DNA from: Pardosa pseudoannulata
Taxonomy: Eukaryota > Arthropoda > Arachnida > Araneae > Lycosidae
DNA length: 64,000 bases
Direction: 5' to 3'
Assembly (NCBI GenBank): GCA_032207245.1
Contig: CM063501.1
Location: forward strand, 85,794,065-85,858,064
Shown here piece by piece: positions 21,823-37,275 of this stretch. How positions within the stretch are numbered: the first letter of the stretch is position 1; each line of letters opens with the position of its first letter. A model generated the notes under the pieces. The model saw nothing but the letters and a program-made list of their open reading frames with translations, was not told where the DNA came from and made no database searches. The position numbers and the translations under genes were made by a program.

Positions 21823-22620
21823 CAGTCAGTACCGGCTATATGGTCACCCGCTTATAAGGTCACTTCACTTATATGGTCAGTTTTGTAAAGTTCCATCTAA
21901 CTTAATAGGGAACATGTGTTAAAGTGCACCACTTACATTCATTACATTCATACCAGTCATTTGCTTTTTCTTGTTACTGGTTATGTAGTCAGTTTCATGT
22001 TTACAACGAGTTTCCAATTTTTTTTTCTTTTCCTATTTTTTAAGAAGTCAGAGTAAAATCGGAGAGGACCCGAATTCAAGCCTTTATTTCCCTCCCTTTC
22101 CCCCTTTTTTGTTTGTGTAGCCATCCCCTCTCTCCGTTCTCATGCCCCCCGACAAGAGTTGGACATCTGTTGTGTGACTGAAGTGATCTCTCCCTGCTTC
22201 AGTTGAAATGGAGACGAAACAAGCAAAGGAAAATTTTGTTGCATTTGGAGCCTACGTCACGAATAAGAACGCTCATTTTGTAATGACGGCTTCGAAAAGA
22301 AAGAATTGATCATTGGCTGCCAAATATGAATGGATTGAAAATTTTAAAAAATCTAATCTTTTAAAGGCTACTTTCGCCAAAGCAAATTCGATTACCAGGA
22401 CGACATTAAACAACATTTTAGCTGCCAAACTTTGGTTCTCAAGTGTTGAAATCGGTGATCAAGAAAGAAAACGTCAGCGCTTGTCATCTTATGGGAATGT
22501 GGGTAAAGTTCTTCTGTTAGAGATTAAAAATGCTTGGTATATGCACAATAGGGTTGTATTGTTCCTCATATATGGTCACCCCGCTTATATGGTCTGATTT
22601 TTCTGGACCGCTGAGCTGAC
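21823..22620 (+). mobile_element. Tigger/pogo element C
   Basis: It starts after TA with 'cagtcagtaccggctatat'. Repeated 'tatatggtcacccgcttata' motifs lie near the left end and, inverted in role, at 22565-22595. It ends near 'ctgagctgac' before TA. The interior carries a transposase N-terminal frame (22313-22597). It differs in sequence from elements A and B. Confidence 0.75.
22313..22597 (+). pseudogene. Tigger transposase DNA-binding region (element C)
   Basis: The frame contains Phe-Lys-Lys-Ser-Asn-Leu-Leu-Lys then 'ATFAKANSITRTTLNNIL', a CENP-B-type helix-turn-helix. It is followed by 'KRQRLSSYGNVGKVLLLEI', the start of the second HTH. It runs into the right terminal repeat, so the DDE domain is lost. 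The family role is terminal-repeat binding. This copy cannot transpose itself. Confidence 0.75.
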
Positions 22621-22779
22621 TATATAACAACTACAGACTGTATAAAGAATAATAATTTGTGAAAAATATATCTATTATAAATGTTTCTTAATAAAAAAAA
22701 TTATTTTCAAGCAAATTCGAGCTAAAATACCACTTTTGTAAACTAACACATCTGACAGAGGTCCTGTTTGTATGACCTT

Positions 22780-23880
22780 AGGACCTCTCTTAGTCATAAT
22801 TAGTGATCAGTTGTCATTTTAAACATCATAGGATGTCATTCCTGTAAACTAGAAACATTTCTTAACACATTGTATGCGGGACATGTACTAGTACGTTTTC
22901 TGACAGAATCGTATAAGAGAAATGTTATTTCAGCTACTATAAAATATTTTTCTCTTTTAACTGTAATTTTCATTGATTTATATTCAGTTAACATAATTTT
23001 AAAATATTGTTCTGTGCTATTATTCCCTCTTAACCCATTGTATGCGGGACACGCACCAATATGTTTTCTGACGATTGATACTTGAGCGCGGGACACGTAC
23101 TAGTACGTTTTCTGACGGTTGATACTTGAGCGAGGGACACGTACTAGTACGGGTTATTGTAACAACATGGTTTGTTTGTGGGTACAAAAATAACGGTATA
23201 TACAGGAAAACGAAACTGAATGTTCTTGTCTGCTATATAGACTCTGGAAAAATTTAGACAAATAAAAACTAGTTTTTACATCAGTCGATGCGGAACCGCA
23301 GAACGGGAAGGTTGATTAAAAAATCATTTTACATTTAAAATTAACTTTTTATTTATCCTTGCGAAAATATTATATATATGTATATTTATATATTATATAT
23401 ATATTTGTTTATTTGTCTATTTATATATTTGTTTATATATTTCAATATAAAGTACGAAAAGTTGGTTAAAAAATTAAATAATTTTCGGTCTATTGAGATT
23501 TAACTAAATTTAGGCTCAAAGCTCCCGCTCTCGGTATAATTCCGCTTCGAAATGTACCCGCACAAAATGTGTTGATAAATGATTTATTTGGTATCATATG
23601 TAAACAAAGTACTCTAAAGTGAGGCTTTCTAATAGTTAAAGTTATTTGTCCTGATTTTTTCTTACGTATCTGCCGAAAATGTAAATTTATAATGAAGGTT
23701 CAGAAAATCCTAAAATGCCGATTCAAATCACAATATAAATGATATCAGATGCTCGAAATTTCGGTAGATTGTACCTAGGATTACCATTTTTCTTCACCAA
23801 AAAGATCGTGCCAAGGAAAGAAAATTTCTGAGAACTATTTTTTTTAACTGTTCCTGAAAAAGGATACTAGGCATTAATTA
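22780..23880 (+). repeat. Interspersed repeat R, copy 4, split by a piggyBac MITE
   Basis: The left part, 22780-22865, ends '(a)aacatttcttaa'. The right part resumes at 23576 with 'ataaatgatttatttggtat'. Copy 1 at 8770 shows these joined ('tttcttaatgagatatttat'), confirming that 22866-23571 is an insertion at TTAA. Confidence 0.7.
22866..23571. mobile_element. piggyBac family P2 MITE, with a second internal end
   Basis: Left TTAA is 22862-22865; the right site is mutated to 'ttga' (23572-23575). TIRs are 'cacattgtatgcgggac' and 'cgcacaaaatgtg'. A second TTAA plus left TIR occurs internally at 23030-23050. It is followed by three ~44-bp repeats, each carrying 'cgtactagtacg' or a degraded version (23052, 23096, 23140). 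The structure suggests one P2 copy inserted into another, then a deletion. Confidence 0.8.
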
Positions 23881-23925
23881 ATTAATATTGCTAACGACAC
23901 TTTTGTTTTTGTTACCCTCTTTCAG

Positions 23926-24110
23926 GTGCTACGCTGCTGTAGGCCGCGATACGGTAGGCGAGCAGCCCCAACCTGTAAGCTTGGCTCCCGGTTGCCTGGA
24001 AATCGGCACCATACTACACGAGTTGGCTCACTCCCTGGGATTCTTCCACGAGCAGAACAGGTCGGATCGAGATGATTTCATCATCGTCCACGAAGACAAC
24101 GTCAAGGATG
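23926..24110 (+). CDS. Astacin exon C: zinc-binding site
   Basis: The acceptor is 'ccctctttcag' and the donor is 'gtaaaa'. One base completes Gly67, then 61 codons follow and one base is left over. It holds Cys68 and Cys90 (the internal disulfide pair of the family), the 'PGCLEIGTILHELAHSLG' run with zinc ligands His98 and His102 and catalytic Glu99, then 'FFHEQNRSDRD' with third ligand His108. This is a complete HExxHxxGFxHExxRxDRD signature with no substitution at catalytic positions. An intact reading frame with all ligands argues for a working enzyme. Confidence 0.97.
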
Positions 24111-24727
24111 GTAAAATATCTCGAATTCTAAAATTTTTTTCAAACCGTTGTCCCTATTTGCAGGCCCGTTTCTGAGAGGTTGAGCGATTGAGTGCAAGTT
24201 CTTTTGTGCGCTCCTATACGTAATTTTAAAGTGCATGAAACAGGAATACTAAAAATTCATTTATTGATGTATGGCAAAATAAACAAGGAGTGTTTGCGAT
24301 ATAACAAAACAAACAAGAAAAACGAAAACACTAACGGTTTAAAAATTTTTTTGAGATACACGAAATAAGTAAAAGGTTTTTACATTACAAAATAAATAAA
24401 TAACAGTGAAAGAAAAAAAATAACGCTCTGAAAAATGTTATTTATTGGAAAGTTTTTTTTACTATAAAAGTGATTATAATATGAATTGTTGTTACAAATG
24501 TCACTTGGACGAGCAAAAGCCTCCGTGTAAACCGGAGGCTAAACGAATTTAGGCAAAAGGTTGCACCTATCGTTTGACGATAACCGCTAGAGTGAAAGAA
24601 TGACGTGCTCAGTTGGATAATGTATTGAACACAGTATTTATCCTTGCATAGTTCACTTGTGCTTTTGTAAGATACCGACATAATCGGTTATTTCTAAATT
24701 TTGCCGCCTGCGGGATGGGCATTCACT
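24111..24727. other. Gene-free start of astacin intron 3
   Basis: AT-rich. A short inverted motif 'gcctccgtgtaaaccggaggc' near 24518-24538 forms a 7-bp stem. No exon was recognised. Confidence 0.5.
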
Positions 24728-24741
24728 GCATACTTGTCAGG

Positions 24742-24919
24742 TTTCGGTTTGGTTTGGAACGCTACGGTCTACTTTTTGTAATACGAGGGCTAATGAGACC
24801 GGGACCTACTGCTTAAAGCCGATTCCGAACGGTTAAGAACATCCATGCCCCAGTGGGATTCGAACCCACGAACTCCAGTTCCGAAGGCCAGCACCCTAAC
24901 CATTCTGCCATTGTTCGGC
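24742..24919 (-). repeat. tRNA-derived SINE (family 1), full length with exact TSD
   Basis: This is a minus-strand full-length copy. An exact 14-bp duplication 'gcatacttgtcagg' flanks it (24728-24741 and 24920-24933). The B box complement 'gggattcgaaccc' is intact. Confidence 0.93.
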
Positions 24920-24933
24920 GCATACTTGTCAGG

Positions 24934-26145
24934 AACTGGCTCACTTGAATGAGGCTTTGGAAATCTACTTTGCTTTTAAATTCAAACTTTTACTTTATAT
25001 TTTTATGTTCATTCAGCACACAGATGGCTGCACTGATCTTCATATTTTTCTTATTGTTTCTTTATCATTAAACTCGTGAAACACATTTTGTCGTCACTAA
25101 GGTAATATACTTTTGATAGCAGCGAGATGTTTTACCGCAGCAGTAGCATACACGAGGAAGGATTTTAGAGGTTCAAATCCCTACTACGAATCAGTGGACT
25201 GAAAAAAGTTCATAAAAATAAATTTTTTTACATAAGATTTCGCCTCGGCTTACATGTTACCGGTATTGAAACGAACAACTCAATACTGGTACTTGAGTAA
25301 AGCAAGGTTCTGGTAGTGATTTCCATGAGTACTATAAAGTTACAACTCTAGATTAAAATAACTGAAGTTCCATATATAAAAATGACAAACTATTTAAAAA
25401 ACTAAAAAAAAGTAAATTTATTTTAAATCTTAAAAAATAACATTATACGATGTCCGCGTACGTGCAGAGAAAAATGCACAAGTACAAAAAATAATCCAAC
25501 AATCCTCTTATATATCCAGCAGCAGACATCGCATACAATTTAACATATTCATGCAACTTCCTCTCCCACTCAGCCAATCACAAAATTACACAGTTCGTAG
25601 CTGCCGAGTGAGAGTTGAAGTCACAATCAAACATACAGCGAGAGTCAGCTTTACAAATGGCGATTAAGATGGTGGCAAAATCTCTTGCCTCGGTTAACAA
25701 AAACAAATTGCCGGGATTCACCGGAAGTTGAGAAGGTGCCGATTCGGCTGCAACTTCTAACATTACAAACTTGTATTACCTTTCAATACACCTATTTTAT
25801 TATATTTTTGTCAAATTACACGGTGATACGCACTTGTATTATACCATAATTTGACAAAATGTCTAACACGTTACGTACAAAACTTAAACTGTCTGTGGCA
25901 CTTTCGTCTATCACTGCCCACTGGCTCTGACTTTAGAAATGGATCTTTGCTTTGAATACAACTTCTGGCCGACTTCGGACCAGTATTTTCATTAAAGCAC
26001 TCAAAATTCTTATTTGCAAACGTTATTAGAGCTGTCCAAAATATGCTTTGATCATTCTTACTTTAGGAAGTTTGGCTGTGTAATTTCGTCTCTTCAGGCA
26101 CTCCATGGAAGCCGAATACCTTCGAATGCTAACTGTATTGATGAA
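24934..26145. other. Gene-free intronic stretch
   Basis: A tRNA-like fragment may lie at 25125-25200 ('gaggttcaaatccc' as B box), but no cloverleaf can be drawn. Otherwise AT-rich with a slightly GC-richer patch at 25440-25770. Confidence 0.4.
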
Positions 26146-26212
26146 GTCCCCATTACATAAAATGTACCAAGTCTGTTCACACATGGCTTGGTACATTTCA
26201 TGTAATGAGGAC
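26146..26212 (-). ncRNA. Candidate small hairpin (pre-miRNA-like), minus strand favoured
   Basis: 26146-26171 and 26187-26212 are inverted repeats matching at 24 of 26 positions, around a 15-nt loop. On the plus strand the two mismatches are A/C pairs. On the minus strand they become G/U wobbles, so a minus-strand RNA would pair along all 26 positions. Length and loop fit a microRNA-type precursor, but nothing shows transcription. It could equally be a tiny foldback or degraded MITE. Confidence 0.4.
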
Positions 26213-26697
26213 GCAATTTCTCTCAAAGGTTATAGGAAGTTAGTTCGTGTACGGGAAGAAATGTAAGGTCGCTAAAGTATGTCGTTACATTAATCTTCGC
26301 TAAGAATTGGGAGATACCGGAAAAAAGTTTGGACTTCTGAGCAAGTTTACGCTACTATTCCTAGGTCAGGTTTTAATACCTTTGATAGAAACAAAATTGA
26401 AGCCTGTCCTAAACAGCTACGAACTTTCATTTTAACAGTGGGGTTTCAAATCACAGCTTGGTTGTCACCACCAGTGGCCTAACTATTCGGTCATCATAGG
26501 CCATACTTTTCTTTCACAGCAGAAGGTGGGGATTCTTCTCCTCGATAAGTTATCCCCAAAGATATGTTTAGTCACTAACCAAAACAGAATCACAAATAGA
26601 CTAATCATGTCGAAATACTGATAAGTAAATTTACCCATATGATATACATTGCAAGTTGGATATGCTCCAGGTAATGAGAAAAAAAATAGAACTGCGA
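26213..26697. other. Gene-free intronic stretch
   Basis: No exon, repeat family or structure was recognised here. Confidence 0.45.
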
Positions 26698-27283
26698 GGA
26701 GTGATAAAAAAAGGTTACAAGTCGAATAAAGAAATATTTATTAACAATAGACAGAAAATACAAAAGGAAATTAAGAGGCATACGTGCCTATCACTTTTCG
26801 TCATAATCACCAAGTCTATTAGGCATTTATCAGAACACAGAAGCAACTTGTCTAACCTGTCTCGTAGAAATCATGTCTCTGTCCATTGAGCCAAGTCTCG
26901 CAACGCTGGAATTGCTGCGACGGTTCAGGCGGGATATATGGAGCCCCCCCCCCCCCCACACACACACACACACCATACAGCTCAGATTTTGCACCCAGAG
27001 ACTTATTTCCTTTTCCGAAGTTGAAAGAGCACTTATCGGGCAGTTAATTCTCTTCAGACAGTGCTGTGAAAACATCCAAGACTTGGCAATGGACAGGGAC
27101 GTGATTTCTACCATGACGAGTTAAACAAGTTGCTTCTGCACTCTGATAAATGCCTAAATAGACTTGGTGATTGTGTCAAAAAGTGATAGGCACGTATGCA
27201 TCTTAATTCCCCTTTGTATTTTCTGTCTACTGTTACTAAATATTTCTTTAATCGACTTGTAACCTCTTTTTCTGATCACCCTT
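26698..27283. mobile_element. Long foldback element, ~200-bp arms
   Basis: The left arm (26698-26898) and right arm (27079-27283) are inverted copies matching roughly nine positions in ten by eye. Both contain, for example, 'gcatacgtgcctatcac' and 'aggcatttatcaga' or the complements. The ~180-bp loop has a C run followed by (CA)n at about 26943-26973. The outer ends read 'gagtgat' / 'atcaccc', similar to the 'gggtgatcaaaaag' motif at 45341 and 45707. Confidence 0.85.
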
Positions 27284-27434
27284 CGTATATAATTTCCTGC
27301 GGTTATTTTGCTTTTCCAATACAGCTACCAACATAGACAGATATCTTTATACCAAACACAGCTGCGAAGTTGTTACTCGTTTAGCTTGCCCCGGGAAGCA
27401 TGTGTAGCTTAAGGAACGCTACGGACACGAGTAA
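27284..27434. other. Short gene-free stretch
   Basis: Nothing recognised. Confidence 0.4.
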
Positions 27435-27655
27435 CATTGCCCCCGCTGGGTCCTCTTAATTTAAAAGTAGGGCAAGCCAAGCAAAAGACTCCCAGGCTTG
27501 GCTTGCCATCTCCAGGGGTATGGTTGGAACTTGGAAGACAGTGCGACTATGAACCTATTTACGTGTCCCACTGTAATTGCCGACTCGAGCTTCGAACTCA
27601 CAACCGTCTGTTTATGAGATCGATGTATTTTCCGACTGAGTAACCGCGATTCTTC
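27435..27655 (-). repeat. Thr-tRNA-type SINE (family 2), copy C
   Basis: The minus strand has 'cgcggttactcagtcgg' (A box), 'atctcataaac' in the anticodon arm and 'gtgagttcgaagctcgag' (B box). It then has the family body through 'aattaagaggaccca'. Confidence 0.75.
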
Positions 27656-27904
27656 TGCTACTATATGTGATGCCAATCGTATTCAGTTATCTGGTTCACT
27701 GGTAGGCAAACTGTTTTCATTTGTGACCCATTCTTAAAATTTCACTTTCTTAAAATTTTGTCGCGGCCCCTGGGTAGGAAACATATAATTTTATTTATTT
27801 TTTTAATTACGCGAGGCACTTGCCTGTTAAGCAATCGCACGAACAACACCGCGGAACTCTGTCGACCACTTTATTATGGGAACAGCATATAGGCTTCGAA
27901 CACT

Positions 27905-28235
27905 ATTTTCTAAGTCACCTCTAGAGGTAGTTTGGGAACTCGGAGGTTTGGTTTGGAGTGCTACGGTCTACTTTTTGCAATACGATGGCTAATGAGACCG
28001 GGACCTACAGACTAAAGTCGATTCCGAAAGGCTACGAACATTCATGCCACTGTGGGATTCGAACCCACGAACTCCGGTACCGAAGGCCAGCACATTAACC
28101 ATTCGGCCATCGTTCAGCGGGAACTCGGAAGACATTGCGTTCACGAACCTATTTTACAAGCCCCAGCTGTTCTTAATGAACACGTTGGATCGGGGACATC
28201 GATCCTACAACCCTCCAGTTATGAGATCGATGTTT
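27905..28235 (-). repeat. Thr-tRNA-type SINE (family 2), copy D, interrupted
   Basis: The body segments 'tttgggaactcgga' and 'agacattgcg...cacgaacctattttac' match copies B and C. They are separated by a family-1 SINE at 27946-28118. The head beyond 28200 is degraded ('tatgagatcgatg' remains). Confidence 0.7.
27946..28118 (-). repeat. tRNA-derived SINE (family 1) nested in family-2 SINE
   Basis: This is a full-length minus-strand copy. The duplicated target 'gggaactcgga' occurs at 27934-27944 and 28119-28129, which are adjacent in the uninterrupted family-2 sequence. Family 1 was therefore active after this family-2 copy landed. Confidence 0.92.
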
Positions 28236-29125
28236 TTAAATTCCAAATTATAGAAATAGCATAATTTTATTTTACTATTGAACTACAACATAACATTTAT
28301 TGAAGAAAAGTCTTTTGTATTTGTTTGTGGGTTGTGAAATAAATTTATTTAACAACTCATTGTTTTCGCAACGGTGGTCGTTGAGATAAAATTTTCTAAC
28401 GATCAATCTCTGGTTCGTAACATTTCCTAAATAATTGATCAGTCTCATAGATACAGTTTTGTGCTCATTTTAAAAGTTTTTTGAGTCAATATAATTTTTC
28501 TATGAAGTAAACAGGGTATATTTTCAAGTTGCTATGGCAATGCACTAGACATAACAAAAACTTTGTGGTCTGTTAATAATAAATCATATAACTACTTAAC
28601 AAGCTTTTTACTATTTACTATCTAAGGTTTTCCAGGAATTGTTTAAACTTATCCTATATAAATAAGAAAACAAGCTATTTTTAATTGGAAAAGGAAATTT
28701 TGGATTTAGTCGACAAAAAATCTTAATTAACAATTTTAAGATTCATTTTACAGTTAAAGTTGTTTAATTTTAAAGTGGAACAATATTCGAATTTCCAATT
28801 TTTACTTACTTACATGAAGTAAAGGATTGATTAAAATGGCGAAAACTTTCGGCCCTTAGACTTTAATGGAAGTACACATTTTGACCATGAGTGAGTTTTG
28901 ACTAGTTTACGTATGAACGTAAGTATGTATCACACATAACTCAAAAGCGATTTGTCTTAAAATGCTAAAATTTGTCTGTTGCGAATTTCCCTTTTTGAAT
29001 GCCATGTTTTCTTTACACCACGAGAAACTTCAATATAATGGATGGATTTAACACTGCTTTTTACGCAGTTGAAACAGTGTTTTAAAAAGTACTTTCCTGG
29101 TACGGAGAAAAGGTTATATTGTATA
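28236..29125. other. Gene-free stretch with a weak repeat
   Basis: AT-rich. The part around 28806-29000 ('ttacatgaagtaaagg' and following) resembles, inverted, the 46021-46210 sequence that ends in 'ttcgtacaatgaagtaa'. It is probably an old retroposon tail. Confidence 0.4.
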
Positions 29126-29745
29126 CAGTGATCCCTCGTTTTTCGCGGTTAATGGAGATCAAAAAAACCTTCAGCGAAAGCTGAAAAACCGAAGTAGGAT
29201 TTGCCCCTAGGAATTTTTGTGTATGCGGGTACACGAATGTTTTAAATATGTAAACAGTATTTATACTTTACACATTTAAGACAAAAATTACAACAGTACA
29301 TGTATTTACTTAAACGTGTTAGTGCTAATTAATAAGGTTAATTACAAAACCTTATAGAATAATAAACATTAATCAACATTGCTTTCTGAGAGAGGCGATG
29401 AGTCTTGTGTTGGTGGCGGATTAGAGGCTCTCGCTTGACTCGTAGAAGCTTTAGGCTCACTCGGAGACTCATCTGCTGGAGGCTTTGAAGGTAGAGCCAG
29501 GGGGCTTTACCTTGGAGAGAAACATGGTGTTGGGTTTTATTATTATTTGAATATAGTAAAATTAAAATATTGGGAGGTTTACTCTAGTATTTTCTTTATA
29601 TCATCAATTATGTATTTATCAAGAGCCAGCTGCATGAAGTCAAAGAAGGTTTAATCTGGAGCATAAAAGCCGAAGTCTTTTCCAGTTGCTTCAACAGCTT
29701 TCTGCAAGTTTCTAAACTTAATGTGTCATTGTCGAGGTTTCAGCC
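29126..29745 (-). mobile_element. Tigger element D remnant
   Basis: The right end of the element (plus-strand left) begins after TA with 'cagtgatccctcgtttttcg', a typical Tigger terminal sequence, followed by its internal inverted echo 'agcgaaagctgaaaaaccga'. Transposase C-terminal coding lies inward on the minus strand. The opposite TIR was not found. Confidence 0.7.
29397..29740 (-). pseudogene. Tigger transposase C-terminus (element D)
   Basis: The minus strand reads Lys-Phe-Arg-Asn-Leu then 'QKAVEATGKDFGFYAPD' and a stop. Downstream is a Pro/Ser-rich tail 'SPLALPSKPPADESPSEPK'. An Ala/Pro/Ser-rich C-terminus is usual for Tigger transposases. Stops and the missing catalytic part show it is dead. 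Confidence 0.6.
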
Positions 29746-30940
29746 CAATTTAAATTTTTAAACCTAAGCAACCGTTGCTACAACTTTGAGAACAAACTTA
29801 TGCCTCGTATTATTAATTGATCAAACCTGGAAAGGTATATTATATGAATGCTCAATTTTTTTTACTTGATAAGCTTATACACTGAAGTTCCAAATTATAT
29901 TTTCATTCCTTTTTTTCTTTCGAAAATTAAGGCGGTGTATTTACTTCGCCTGGTACTCCGTATAATCCAATACCATAAACCTTGAAATGGAAGGAAGGGG
30001 GGGGGGATAAGCCGAGTTCCAAGTTAATAAACGTACTTAAGATTTTAGGGTTTGAGTTTTGATTCAGGTCTGGCTTTAATTGTTAATGAAATAAAACAAA
30101 ACTTCATAAGCTTATATTTACGTTAGGAAAAGAAAAATTGCCAAATTTATTTTACAAATTTTGAACTAAATTTATCTTTCTCGTTCTTTAAATTTGTGTA
30201 ATCCTAGAACAGGGGTCTATATATCTAGAGTGTATTATTAGGTAGAGCTCTCCAACTTGAGAGGTCACCAAAACTTTTTTCACGAATAATATTAAATTAA
30301 ACACATCTTCCTTGGGGTTTTTTTTTTTTAAGCTGCTTAATCCTAGAACAACGGTCTAATCCAGACTGTACTTTTATAGATGAGGGCTTTCCATCTAGTA
30401 GGATTACTAAAGCTAGAGAAAAAAAAAAGAATTCTTCCTTTATTCAGCGTCATTTTCCAAGTTGATCTCGGCATACAGATTGTACATACAGTTATCTGAA
30501 AACTTTGATAATCATGTTGATCAAAAATCATTGAATTTAGCTACAACTACCACTTCAGTAATTATTTTCCATTATAGGGGTTTTGCTTCAAATATTTGTT
30601 TGGTAAAATATAGGGAAGGTGTAAAACATTTGATAAAATAATCGTTGATACCAACCTTTAAATTTCTGTTTCGTGGTCTCACAGACTCCATTACTTTTAT
30701 ACTAAAGCATTTACACCTCTCAAGTTACCCTTCTCTTTTTCAGTACCTTTGTGTTGTGTACTGGCAAGGCCACTATTATACCATGTTGTAGAAAATGTTA
30801 AAAAAAAGAATAAAAAATGTTGTAACTTATGTAAAATAGACACAAGAAGATATAAATGAGAGAAGACTCACTGTTGACGACAATTTATTTTAAAAATTAA
30901 CTTAAATATAATTATAGATCTATTTGTAATCTTTTGTCAA
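29746..30940. other. Gene-free intronic stretch
   Basis: A short duplicated block ('taatcctagaaca..ggtcta' followed by related sequence) occurs at about 30200 and 30339. Nothing else was recognised. Confidence 0.45.
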
Positions 30941-30943
30941 GCC

Positions 30944-30984
<41 letters not shown>

Positions 30985-30985
30985 T
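30944..30985. repeat. (TA)n(CA)n compound microsatellite
   Basis: About 13 TA units followed by about 8 CA units. Confidence 0.95.
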
Positions 30986-31009
30986 ACGAGAAGCGCAGTG
31001 GGAAGCCTG

Positions 31010-31953
31010 CGGCGGGCATTCGGAGCACTGACCCGGGGCCTCCACTCTAGGAAGGCCCCAAATTTAAAAAAATACACATTAATTTTTTGGTACATCTCAG
31101 AATTATCTCATGTTTTGAATTTTCTTTTGTTAATGACAAACTGGAGTGTGTGCTGTTGGTGGGCTTCAAATGTCAGTAAATTAAATTTATTCCATAATTT
31201 TAAACCAAAGTTAGCTTTCATTTGCTGCAAAATACTTTGAAGCAATGTTAACATTTTAAATGTGTATATTATTCAAAAGATTGAAATACCAACCCTATCA
31301 GTGACACCAATTTACAAATTCATCTCTTCTGAAAGAGAAAAAATATTAACTACTTTTTTCCCTCTTGAAGTGGTTAACAAATCAGAGAAAATATATTTAT
31401 CCAAAAGCATCTGATATCTATTTTTTTTTCTCTTTTTAAGATTTAAGATTGATAATTTAAGAATAAAAGTATTTAATTTTTGGAATTTTGTAAAACAAAG
31501 TCTCACATGATAGCTTACTTAAAATGGTAATTTTTATTAATTTAAACCAGTTCTTTTTCCTTTAAAAAATCGTGTTGCAAAAAAGTAGACCGTAGCACTC
31601 CAAACCAAACTAAAACTAAACTAAATCCTTTCAAAAAATGTTACATGTGCTATGAGTTTGACTCAAGAATATCACAGTTTTATCGTTAAAGTCAGATACT
31701 GTACTTAGATTGCATAGACATGTGTAATATGTTTGAAGTTAGTTTAGTGGAATTCTAAATTTAAAAATAAAAAGAATTATTTCATTTCATTAGATACACA
31801 AAATGTTTAGGTTATGTATACCTGTCAGGAGTATTTAAACTGATATAGCAGCTTATAAAATAAAATCACTCTCGAGTTCGAGAAAGGTAAGATGTATGGG
31901 GGCCCCCATATGAGGCTTTCGCCCGGGGCCCCCAGGGGTATAAATCGGGCCCT
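31010..31953. mobile_element. hAT-like element remnant
   Basis: The right end is 'gggtataaatcgggccctg' at 31953, the complement of a CAGGGCCCGATTTATA start. That CAGGGCC.. opening is typical of hAT terminal repeats. A GC-rich left region with 'acccggggcc' and 'aggaaggccccaaat' at 31029-31060 looks like the eroded other end. The AT-rich interior has no transposase, and a SINE tail lies at 31570-31625. Confidence 0.55.
31570..31625 (+). repeat. Family-1 SINE 3' fragment
   Basis: 'cgtgttgcaaaaaagtagac' followed by 'cgtagcactccaaaccaaac' is the family 3' end without its head. Confidence 0.75.
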
Positions 31954-32077
31954 GAGCCTGCTGAAGTTGGAATACGCTGCATGTTTAGCACCTCTAAATA
32001 GTCAAAATAATTTCCTCACCGGTATTCATTTCATAAGAGAATCAACAGTACCAAATTTTTATTTAATTTATTGAATC

Positions 32078-32114
<37 letters not shown>

Positions 32115-32132
32115 TGTGTAAGTGAGTGAGTG
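32078..32132. repeat. (GT)n(GA)n compound microsatellite
   Basis: GT units, then GA units, then 'gtgagtgagtgag'. Confidence 0.95.
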
Positions 32133-37265
<5,133 letters not shown>

Positions 37266-37275
37266 AAATGAATGA

